NCBI GenBank assembly: GCA_004557825.1
Contig: SFFL01000021.1
Coordinates: forward strand, 1-38,848
Direction: 5' to 3'
DNA from: Bacteroidales bacterium
GTDB taxonomy: Bacteria; Bacteroidota; Bacteroidia; Bacteroidales; Muribaculaceae
Length of the DNA stretch: 38,848 bases
Shown: positions 30,172-36,527 of the stretch, in pieces
How positions within the stretch are numbered: position 1 is the first letter of the stretch
Layout of the letters: the number at the start of each line of letters is the position of its first letter
The notes under the pieces: generated by a model
Database searches by the model: none
Seen by the model: only the letters and a program-made list of their open reading frames with translations
Told to the model about the DNA's origin: nothing
Translations under genes and position numbers: made by a program

Positions 30172-31278
30172 TTACAGGTATCGGGCTACGGCCGATTCAA
30201 GGCGTGAAATCGACTCTACGCGCTCCACTAGGTCGCCGTTGCGGTTGATGATGAAGAGCGCCGGAAGCTCCGTCACGTTGTAGGCCGTCATATTCTGATG
30301 GCTCTGGGCGGGAGCGTTGAACACCGTGATCCAGGGCATATTCTTAGCCGATTCCTTCCACTGGTATTCATCCTCGTCGACGCCCACCTGGAAAATTTCA
30401 AGCCCCTGAGCCTTGTGGGCGGTGTAGACCTTGTTGAGCTCCACATTCATCGCCTGCGAATTAGGCAGCGAATAGGCTGTGAAACAGAGCACTACCACCT
30501 TCCCTTTGTGGGCTTCGGCGGTGAGCGACTGCAGGTGACCCTTCTCGTCGTAGAGACTGATTTCGGGGAATTTCATCTCCTGCGCCATCAGCGTGTCGGC
30601 CATCTCCCTGGGATGCAGCATCTTGCGGTTGGTCAGGAAGAGGTCGGTGAGCAGGGGAGTGCGCGGGTCGGCGGGACGCAGCTGGGTATAGGCATTGGCT
30701 ACGGCGCCGATTATGCGCAGGTCGCTGCGGTCCTCCGGCGAGTAAAGCGGTGTGTCGCCTACCTTGTGGAAAATCAGATAATAAGCCACGATGTCGGCGG
30801 GGTCGCGCAGAATCACCTCGGCCAAAGAGCGCTTCAGATCCTGGTCGAAAGGTGCGGCGGCGCTGCCTTGCGCCTTGGCCACCTTGGTGATGAGGTCGTT
30901 GACCTCCTGCATCTTGTCGGCTGACGGGGTGCCGGAGATGCGGGCTGTAGCGGCGAACGCATTGCCCTTGGCAGCGAAAGTTACCGTCTCGATGGAGTCG
31001 ACGGGCAGATACGCCGTGGCGCCGTCGAGCGACAGACGCACCAGTTCGGGGTGTCCGAAAGTCTCTCCGGCTACCTTGAAGGTGCCGTCGGAAGCCACTT
31101 CGACCGTGTCGATGGGATACCAGCCGCCGTGGGCGTTGGGCGCCTCCACGATAATCTGTTTGCCCCCGGCACCGTCGACCGAACCTTCGATGTGCCATTT
31201 CTTTTCCGAGCAGGAGGTGGCGGCTAAAAGCAGCGCCACAGCCGGAAGTAATATGCGTGACATATATGACTTGCGCAT
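30172..31278 (-). CDS. Thioredoxin-like lipoprotein lacking the CxxC motif (DUF4369-like N-terminus)
   Basis: 368 residues. A lipoprotein signal ends at C23 (AATSC). The N-terminal domain (about 28-115, IEGSVDGAGGKQIIVEAP, DTVEVASDGTFKVAG) resembles DUF4369, common before TlpA-type thioredoxin domains in Bacteroidetes. The C-terminal domain (about 235-368) has the thioredoxin-like layout, including the cis-Pro strand ELPALFIINRNGDLVERV. Where WCxxC is expected it reads CFTAYSLPNSQAM (268-274, no Cys pair), so it should not act as a disulfide oxidoreductase. It lies 27 bp downstream of the HIT gene, in a likely greA-HIT operon. Confidence 0.82.
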   Translation of the reverse strand: MRKSYMSRILLPAVALLLAATSCSEKKWHIEGSVDGAGGKQIIVEAPNAHGGWYPIDTVEVASDGTFKVAGETFGHPELVRLSLDGATAYLPVDSIETVTFAAKGNAFAATARISGTPSADKMQEVNDLITKVAKAQGSAAAPFDQDLKRSLAEVILRDPADIVAYYLIFHKVGDTPLYSPEDRSDLRIIGAVANAYTQLRPADPRTPLLTDLFLTNRKMLHPREMADTLMAQEMKFPEISLYDEKGHLQSLTAEAHKGKVVVLCFTAYSLPNSQAMNVELNKVYTAHKAQGLEIFQVGVDEDEYQWKESAKNMPWITVFNAPAQSHQNMTAYNVTELPALFIINRNGDLVERVESISRLESAVARYL

Positions 31279-31305
31279 AACTTGCAGAATTATAGTAGGA
31301 TATGT

Positions 31306-31701
31306 TTATTCGAAAGCAGCGGAAATCTTAGCTGCAATCTGCTTCATCTCCTCCTCGGGGAGGGTGAGCTTCTCGGCGCAGAAATTCATATCGGCACCGG
31401 TGTTCATAGGCACGAGGTGCACGTGGCAGTGGTTTACATCCAGTCCTATCACGGTGATACCCACCTTCTTGCAGGGGATAGCCTTCTTAATGGCCTTGGC
31501 CACCCGCTTGGCGAAAAGCATCAGCGAGGAAAGCTCCTCATCGCTCAGGTCGAAAATATAGTCGGTCTCCTTGCGCGGAATTACCAGCACATGGCCCGGA
31601 TGCACCGGGTTGATGTCGAGGAAGGCGAAATGATCCTTATCCTCGGCCACTTTATACGAGGGAATCTCCCCCGCGGCGATACGTGAAAAAAGCGTTGCCA
31701 T
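31306..31701 (-). CDS. HIT-family nucleotide-binding hydrolase
   Basis: 131 residues from ATG 31701; a GTG at 31734 would add 11 residues with no resemblance to the family. Typical HIT protein: MATLFSRIAAGEIPSYKV, AFLDINPVHPGHVLVIPRKE, and the histidine triad HCHVHLVP (91-98). Hydrolyses AMP-linked or dinucleoside polyphosphate substrates; the cellular role is not certain. It is 60 bp downstream of greA, an association I know from other Bacteroidales, and probably co-transcribed with it. Confidence 0.93.
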   Translation of the reverse strand: MATLFSRIAAGEIPSYKVAEDKDHFAFLDINPVHPGHVLVIPRKETDYIFDLSDEELSSLMLFAKRVAKAIKKAIPCKKVGITVIGLDVNHCHVHLVPMNTGADMNFCAEKLTLPEEEMKQIAAKISAAFE

Positions 31702-31761
31702 AGTCTTTATCAGTAAGCAAAATTTGAAATGCACTGACAGCTGCCGCCATAGCGGAAGTTA

Positions 31762-32232
31762 TCAGTAAGCAATCTCGATGATTTCAAACTTCATAGTGCC
31801 GGCGGGCACCTTGATTTCCACCTGTTCGCCCTTCTTGTGGCCCAGCAAACCCTTGGCGATAGGAGTGGACGCGCCGATTTTCTTCTCGCGGAGATTAGCC
31901 TCAGAGTCGGCCACGATGGTGTATTCCACCTCCATGCCGTTGGCTACATTCTTCATCTTCACGCGCGACATAATAGCCACCTCGTCGGTCGAGAGCTTGC
32001 TCTCATCGATGATACGGGCATTGGCCACCAGGTCCTTGAGCTTGGCGATTTTCATCTCAAGCATACCCTGCGCCTCTTTGGCGGCATCGTATTCAGAATT
32101 TTCAGAGAGGTCGCCCTTGTCGCGAGCCTCAGCGATAGCGGCTGAAATGCGCGGACGCTCCACGCTTTCGAGGAAAGCAATTTCCTCCATTTTTTTCTTG
32201 TAGCCTTCTTTGGTCATGTAAGATATAGCCAT
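31762..32232 (-). CDS. greA: Transcription elongation factor GreA
   Basis: Rescues backtracked RNA polymerase by stimulating its transcript cleavage. 156 residues: N-terminal coiled coil with the acidic tip RDKGDLSENSEY, where D41 and E44 match the catalytic tip residues of E. coli GreA, followed by the C-terminal globular domain (VEYTIVADSEANLREKKIGASTPIAKGLLGHKKGEQVEIKVPAGTMKFEIIEI). It is preceded by a consensus promoter and a structured leader of about 110 nt. The HIT gene follows. Confidence 0.97.
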   Translation of the reverse strand: MAISYMTKEGYKKKMEEIAFLESVERPRISAAIAEARDKGDLSENSEYDAAKEAQGMLEMKIAKLKDLVANARIIDESKLSTDEVAIMSRVKMKNVANGMEVEYTIVADSEANLREKKIGASTPIAKGLLGHKKGEQVEIKVPAGTMKFEIIEIAY

Positions 32233-32279
32233 GATATTGAGGGTTTTGTGAGTTAACTAATTAATAAAAGCAATCTTAT

Positions 32280-32341
32280 GCTACCGACAAAAACAATTGC
32301 GCCCCGCCTTTACAGGCGAGACCCATAGGGTTGTCGGCAGC
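32280..32341 (-). ncRNA. Structured leader RNA of greA (multi-branched hairpin)
   Basis: On the minus strand GCTGCCGACAA (32341-32331) pairs with TTGTCGGTAGC (32290-32280), one G-U wobble. Enclosed are a small hairpin ACCC-TAT-GGGT and a strong hairpin CGCCT-GTAA-AGGCG, giving a three-way junction. The structure begins about 4 nt after the predicted transcription start, and the AUG lies about 48 nt beyond it. It resembles a riboregulator or mRNA-stabilising 5' structure; I know no matching RNA family. In E. coli the greA leader gives rise to GraL small RNAs, a functional parallel only. Confidence 0.65.
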
Positions 32342-32351
32342 ATTTCTTTTG

Positions 32352-32383
32352 CAAAGATACGGCCTTCTTCTCTCATTTCCAAA
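32352..32383 (-). promoter_or_regulatory. greA promoter
   Basis: On the minus strand TTTG (32383-32380), 20-nt spacer, TATCTTTG (32359-32352): an excellent Bacteroidetes consensus promoter, placing the start at about 32345. Confidence 0.88.
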
Positions 32384-32424
32384 TTTTTCCCCGGAATAAT
32401 GGCCAATGCACAATGCATTATGCA

Positions 32425-32739
32425 TTACGCATTATGCTTGCGGCGGGGATTGGCGGGGAACCAGCCTTTGGCTACACGGCGACGCTGCTCGAAGACTTCC
32501 AGGATGCTCCAGAAGCAGGAAAAGGCGAGCACGGCCAGCAGGGTCTGCCAGAAGAAGCCGGCGGTGAGCACCGAGGCGGTGGCGGCGGCTATGCCTCCCA
32601 CGAGGAAGAGCCACCAGCAGCGCACCCCCAGGTAGTATTCGCCTTTGATGACAAGCGGGTGGAACAGGCCGATAATCAGGAAGCTGCACAGCCCCAGGGC
32701 TATGCCGGTGAGATTGTGCGCGGCAAGAAATTCAATCAT
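32425..32739 (-). CDS. DUF4491 family membrane protein
   Basis: 104 residues from ATG 32739. Three predicted membrane helices (LTGIALGLCSFLIIGLFHPLVI, WWLFLVGGIAAATASVL, FFWQTLLAVLAFSCFWSIL) and the conserved segments IGLFHPLVIKGEYYLGVRCWW and EVFEQRRRVAKGWFPANPRR identify DUF4491, a Bacteroidales-typical small inner-membrane family without known function. The start overlaps the end of the muramidase gene by 8 bp (ATGATTGA), indicating translational coupling. The last residues (KHNA, stop) are read from an AATGC-type repeat. Confidence 0.85.
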   Translation of the reverse strand: MIEFLAAHNLTGIALGLCSFLIIGLFHPLVIKGEYYLGVRCWWLFLVGGIAAATASVLTAGFFWQTLLAVLAFSCFWSILEVFEQRRRVAKGWFPANPRRKHNA

Positions 32740-33658
32740 TTTTGTGGCGTTTGTAGGCGGTGGACATACGGGTGTGGTAGCCGCGCGATTTGGCACGCGG
32801 GCCGTTGTATTTGAGGGCAAATTTGAGCCATTGCTTCTTCTGGAGCGGTTCGAGCATACCGCAGTTGCGTATCAGGCGGCCGAACAGCTCCAACTGGTCG
32901 CGTTCGGAGCGGCTCATCAGTGCCACGAACTGCTGCACGGAGTCGCAGTCGCACAACTTATAGTTGAAGCCGCCGATCTGAAACATACCCCAGAAGGCCG
33001 ACTCCAGCGCCGATTCCTCGTTGATGTCGCGGGCGGCCTCCAAGCGTGCCCACTGGGCGGCCTGGTAGGAGCCATATTTGCGGGTGTTGGGGCGGGCGAA
33101 GACCACTGGCGCCTTTTTCCGGGCTTTCGACAGCGACACGCCCCTGCGGGGTGCGTAGCGCGAGTACATCGACAGGTCGAAGTTGATGATCGGTTTGCCT
33201 GGCTGCCAGAAACCTGCGTGGGCTTTTCCGGCCTCGATGTCGACCACGGCCTTTATGGCCGCTACCTCCACGCCCAATTCCTCCGCTACCTCCTTGAAAT
33301 CCTCCTCGCTCAGACGGGTGAAGTGCCGGTCGGGGGTGAAGTCGGCAATCGCGGGGAGTGCCAGCGAGTCGCCCCACCCCTTGGAGGGGTCGTCGGCCAC
33401 GGGGAAATCATCGGCCGCGGGAAGCGGACTGGGCGCGTTGTGAGGCTCGGGCAGCGGCGGCGCATCGGTGAGCGGCGCAGGCTCCGCAGCGGGCTCGGTA
33501 TGCTTGGCAGCGACGGGCGGCGGGGGCACATTCGCCCCGGCCGGTGCCACTTTCGCCCTGACCTGTGTCACGGGCGAGCTTTTACCCTTGGCAGCCCACA
33601 CCGAGGCTGCTGCAGGAAGCAGCAGCGCGGCAGTGAGTATGGCGGCAGTTTTCTTCAT
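32732..33658 (-). CDS. Secreted N-acetylmuramidase (DUF3380-type)
   Basis: 309 residues from ATG 33658; an upstream start would lie in repeat sequence and spoil the signal peptide (MKKTAAILTAALLLPAAASVWA). A Pro/Ala-rich linker (about 28-85) leads to the catalytic domain: AEELGVEVAAIKAVVDIEAGKAHAGFW with candidate acid E142, then PGKPIINFDLSMYSRY, YGSYQAAQWARLEAARDINEESALESAFWGMFQIGGFNYKLC, and SERDQLELFGRLIRNCGMLEPLQ. This is the fold of phage-endolysin-like N-acetylmuramidases, here probably a periplasmic cell-wall enzyme. Coupled to the DUF4491 gene. Confidence 0.87.
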   Translation of the reverse strand: MKKTAAILTAALLLPAAASVWAAKGKSSPVTQVRAKVAPAGANVPPPPVAAKHTEPAAEPAPLTDAPPLPEPHNAPSPLPAADDFPVADDPSKGWGDSLALPAIADFTPDRHFTRLSEEDFKEVAEELGVEVAAIKAVVDIEAGKAHAGFWQPGKPIINFDLSMYSRYAPRRGVSLSKARKKAPVVFARPNTRKYGSYQAAQWARLEAARDINEESALESAFWGMFQIGGFNYKLCDCDSVQQFVALMSRSERDQLELFGRLIRNCGMLEPLQKKQWLKFALKYNGPRAKSRGYHTRMSTAYKRHKND

Positions 33659-33669
33659 GGCGGAGGTAA

Positions 33670-33724
33670 GAAGGAATGCAAAATGCGGAATGCAGAATGC
33701 ACAATGCATCCTGCATTCCGCATT
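33670..33724. repeat. AATGC-type repeat between pepD and the muramidase gene
   Basis: Seven or so units (GGAATGCAAAATGC, GGAATGCAGAATGCACAATGC, ATCCTGCATTCCGC) filling the 66-bp gap. The unit appears in both orientations, so it can fold back on itself. Confidence 0.8.
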
Positions 33725-35188
33725 TTAATTGTGCATAGCGGCGACCTTCTCCAAGGTGCGGCAGAGCTGCTTGTAGAAGCGGTCGACGGCGGGGATGTGC
33801 ATACGCTCGGAGGGAGAATGTACGTCGCGCAGTGTCGGGCCGAAGGAAACCATGTCGAGGCCGGGATAGTTCTGCTGGAACAGAGCGCATTCCAGACCGG
33901 CGTGGATGCCCTTGATGGCGGGTTTCACACCGAAAAGCTCCTCATAGCTGTCGGCGGCCATCTTCATGATGGGGGAGTTGAGGTCGGGAGTCCAGGCGGG
34001 GTAACCGTCGCCGTGCTTAACTTCGGCACCGGCCAGCAGGAAGAGCGCCTCCACCTGGTTGGCGATATCGTATTTGCGGGAATCCACACAGCTGCGCTGC
34101 GAGGTGGTGACGAGGATGCGGTCGTTGTCGGCCATCTTCACCGAAGCCAGGTTGGTGGAAGTCTCCACGAGGCCTTCCATATCGCGGCTCCACGACTGCA
34201 CACCGTGAGGCGCGCTGTAGAGGGCGAGGATAAGATTGCGGGAAGTCTGCGAGTCGATGGTGAAGTCGGGCTTGTCGATGGAGTCGAGCGAGAGTTTGAG
34301 GTTCACTTCCAGACCCTTGTATTCGTTTTCGATGTCGGCCACATATTTATTAAAGGCGATGCGCACATCCTCCTTGCGCGAGGAGTGAACGCCGAACACT
34401 ACGTGAGCGGCGCGGGGGATGGCGTTGCGCAGGTTGCCGCCGTCGATTTCAGCCACGCATACCTCGTCGTGGGCCTGCATAAGGTTGAACAGGAAACGGG
34501 CGATGATCTTGTTGGCGTTGGCGCGGCCCAGATGGATGTCGCCGCCGGAGTGGCCTCCCAGACCGTCGCGCACGTCGAAGTTGAAGTAGTGGAAATCCAC
34601 GGGCGCAAAGGAACGCTTATAATTAAAGGTGGCCACGGTGTCGATGCCGCCGGCGCAACCTACGAAGATTTCAGCGTCGTCCTCCGAGTCGAGGTTGATG
34701 AGGATATTGCCCTTGAGTTCACCCTTTTCGAGGTTGTTGGCGCCGGTCATACCGGTCTCCTCGTCTACGGTGATGAGCGCTTCCAGCGGGCCGTGCTTGA
34801 GCTTGTCGTCGGTGAAGATGGCCAGCGTGGCAGCCACGCCGATGCCGTTGTCGGCGCCGAGGGTAGTGCCCTTTGCGCGCACCCATTCACCGTCGACCAC
34901 CGTTTCGATGGCGCGGTTCTCGAAGTCGAACCCGGGATGATCGCTCTCGCACACCATATCCATATGACCTTGCAGAATGACCGTGGGGGCGTTTTCGCAG
35001 CCGGGAGTGGCGGGCTTGCGCAGGATCACGTTGCCGATTTTGTCGGCAACAGCTTCGATATTGTGCTCTTTTGCGAAATCGAGGATGAACTTGCGGATTT
35101 TCTCCTCTTTTTTCGACGGGCGGGGAATTTTAGTGATAGCGTCGAAGATTTCAAAGACAGCCTTGGGCTGAAGGTCTTTTACTTCCAT
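33725..35188 (-). CDS. pepD: Aminoacyl-histidine dipeptidase (M20 metallopeptidase, PepD)
   Basis: 487 residues, cytosolic Xaa-His dipeptidase. Zinc-site motifs: VILQGHMDMVCESD (H75, D77), TTLGADNGIGVAATLAIF (D113), VDEETGMTGANNLEKGEL (E143/E144), INLDSEDDAEIFVGCAGG, and the C-terminal H in KGIHAGLECALF. A lid domain is inserted at about 180-380. Length matches bacterial PepD. Transcribed divergently from the small membrane protein gene. The 145-bp gap has AT-rich promoter-like sequence (TAACTTAG on the minus strand is one mismatch from the -7 consensus). Confidence 0.95.
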   Translation of the reverse strand: MEVKDLQPKAVFEIFDAITKIPRPSKKEEKIRKFILDFAKEHNIEAVADKIGNVILRKPATPGCENAPTVILQGHMDMVCESDHPGFDFENRAIETVVDGEWVRAKGTTLGADNGIGVAATLAIFTDDKLKHGPLEALITVDEETGMTGANNLEKGELKGNILINLDSEDDAEIFVGCAGGIDTVATFNYKRSFAPVDFHYFNFDVRDGLGGHSGGDIHLGRANANKIIARFLFNLMQAHDEVCVAEIDGGNLRNAIPRAAHVVFGVHSSRKEDVRIAFNKYVADIENEYKGLEVNLKLSLDSIDKPDFTIDSQTSRNLILALYSAPHGVQSWSRDMEGLVETSTNLASVKMADNDRILVTTSQRSCVDSRKYDIANQVEALFLLAGAEVKHGDGYPAWTPDLNSPIMKMAADSYEELFGVKPAIKGIHAGLECALFQQNYPGLDMVSFGPTLRDVHSPSERMHIPAVDRFYKQLCRTLEKVAAMHN

Positions 35189-35302
35189 AGTTTAACTTTT
35201 AAAATATCTTTGTGATTTAAAATTTCTGTTAAAAAGTTGGTTTTGATACGGCTAAGTTACAAAAATAAATCGAAAATAGGGCAATATTTGGTATAACTTT
35301 CT

Positions 35303-35310
35303 TATATTTG
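35303..35310 (+). promoter_or_regulatory. Candidate -7 box for the small membrane protein / OmpH-like unit
   Basis: TATATTTG matches TAnnTTTG, 23 bp before the ATG at 35334. The -33 element is not well placed. Confidence 0.5.
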
Positions 35311-35333
35311 CGCTCAAATTAGGCTCAAAACCG

Positions 35334-35528
35334 ATGAAAACTCTACTCGTCACCATCATTGCGGCAGTAGCGCTGCTGCTGATGGCATTCCTGCTGATGG
35401 GGGTGAAAGCCCTCTTTGTCAAAGGCGGGGAGTTTCCCTCGGGCCACGTGCACGAGCTGCCGCAGCGGCGGCGCAGGGCATTGCGGCGTCTCGAGCAGAT
35501 TCGCTTAAATAAACGCAAAAAATATTAA
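35334..35528 (+). CDS. Small single-pass membrane protein
   Basis: 64 residues: one N-terminal membrane helix (LLVTIIAAVALLLMAFLLMGV), a short middle segment KALFVKGGEFPSGHVHELP, and a highly basic tail (QRRRRALRRLEQIRLNKRKKY). Small membrane proteins with this layout (helix, then K-x-G-x-F-x-S-x-H) are widespread in Bacteroidetes and usually annotated as membrane or secreted protein without function. It is 14 bp upstream of the OmpH-like gene and probably co-transcribed with it. Confidence 0.75.
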   Translation: MKTLLVTIIAAVALLLMAFLLMGVKALFVKGGEFPSGHVHELPQRRRRALRRLEQIRLNKRKKY

Positions 35529-35542
35529 CCGACTACACACCA

Positions 35543-36187
35543 ATGAAAAAACTTGTTTTCGCCCTCCTGGCTCTCGCCACGGCGGCAATCTCCGTGACAA
35601 GCTGCTCCAACAAGGAAGAAAAGAAACAGGACGCCGCTGCAGCTCCTGCCAAAACCGTAAAGGCCGAGGGTGAAAAATTCGCTCCCACCACCAATATCCG
35701 TTATTATAATATGGATACTGTGATGGCCAACTATCTGCTCGTAAAGACTTACAACGAGACCAACCTGCGCGCCACCCGCGAGCTGGAAAACGCCTACTCC
35801 TCGCGTCAGGGCGAGCTGCAGCGTATGGCCAGCTCCATCCAGCAGAAGGCCCAGAACAACGGCTACCTCTCCGAGGCGTCTTATAAGGCCGACGTGGAGG
35901 ATCTCAACCGCAAGCAGCAGGCTGCCGAGAACTATGTAGGCGGCCTCCAGGCCCGCGCACAGCAGGAAGCGCTCCGCCAGCAGCAGGAATTCATCGACTC
36001 CATCGACAACTTCCTGATCGACTATAACCGCGACAAGCACTACGACGCCATCCTGATTTACTCCCCCGGCCAATATTTCAACCCCGCTCTCGACATAACC
36101 AACGAAGTAGTGGAAGGCCTCAACGCCCGCTACAAGAAGACCGCCGACAAGGCTGCCGACGCCAAGAAGGAAGAACCCAAGAAATAA
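35543..36187 (+). CDS. OmpH/Skp-like periplasmic lipoprotein
   Basis: 214 residues. The lipoprotein signal MKKLVFALLALATAAISVTSC gives acylation at C21. After a Lys/Ala-rich linker the Skp/OmpH pattern follows: a beta segment (TNIRYYNMDTVMANY), a long coiled coil (about 75-160, ELENAYSSRQGELQRMASSI, QARAQQEALRQQQEF), and the closing strand DAILIYSPGQYFNPALDITNEVVEGLNARY. Skp-like proteins chaperone outer membrane proteins; being lipid-anchored rather than soluble is a known variant in this phylum. Terminates before a repeat-rich gap. Confidence 0.87.
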   Translation: MKKLVFALLALATAAISVTSCSNKEEKKQDAAAAPAKTVKAEGEKFAPTTNIRYYNMDTVMANYLLVKTYNETNLRATRELENAYSSRQGELQRMASSIQQKAQNNGYLSEASYKADVEDLNRKQQAAENYVGGLQARAQQEALRQQQEFIDSIDNFLIDYNRDKHYDAILIYSPGQYFNPALDITNEVVEGLNARYKKTADKAADAKKEEPKK

Positions 36188-36210
36188 TCGGCCATCCATC
36201 CGGATAGGTC

Positions 36211-36288
36211 AGCTACGCCGGTCCGCCTATTCTCCGGCCATCTGGGCCCGGCCATCCGGGCGCGGCCGCGATATATCGCGCCCCTACA
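36211..36288 (+). repeat. Dispersed palindromic element, extended copy
   Basis: The consensus element at 36251-36288 (GCCATCCGGGCGCGGC, palindrome, CCCCTACA) is preceded by AGCTACGCCGG and CCGCCTATTCTCCGG, as at 10413-10450. Together they show a longer repeat unit than the palindrome alone. Confidence 0.85.
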
Positions 36289-36307
36289 AGGTGCGCACTC
36301 CATACTT

Positions 36308-36349
36308 AGAGGCTGTGTTGTAATAAAAGATTGCGACACAGCCTCTTTA
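36308..36349 (+). terminator. Long-stem hairpin, probable terminator
   Basis: AGAGGCTGTGT (36308-36318) pairs perfectly with ACACAGCCTCT (36336-36346) across a 17-nt loop, followed by TT. The stem is strong but the T-tract is short, so it may be a terminator or a fold-back repeat. Confidence 0.55.
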
Positions 36350-36373
36350 GCTGATAATCTGCATCGAAAACCC

Positions 36374-36476
36374 GCTGCAAGCCTTTAGCTGAGACACCTG
36401 TTGCAAGCCTTTAGCTAAAACACGTGTTGCAAGCCTTTAGCAGATAATACGCTGCAAACCTTAGGCGATATATGCT
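36374..36476. repeat. 26-bp tandem repeat, four units, upstream of the GH3 gene
   Basis: Units start at 36374, 36400, 36426 and 36451 and share G(C/T)TGCAAGCCTTTAGC. The first three are nearly identical in their first 16 bases; the fourth is degenerate. A partial unit (CTTTAGCTGATAATC) precedes them at about 36344. The array ends about 50 bp before the GH3 start. There are no spacers, so it is not CRISPR; it may be regulatory or a slippage-prone tract. Confidence 0.85.
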
Positions 36477-36527
36477 GAAATTTTGCTGCTATTCGTCTGA
36501 CAATCTTTATCTTAAAAACTTATCATA

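Noticed and set aside
32645..35215. Very long plus-strand open frame (856 codons) across the muramidase and pepD genes
   Set aside because: It is antisense to two well-supported genes, rich in Gly/Val/His as expected from reversed GC-rich codons, and matches no family.
36374..36476. Possible CRISPR array
   Set aside because: The 26-bp units abut directly without unique spacers, and no cas genes are present.
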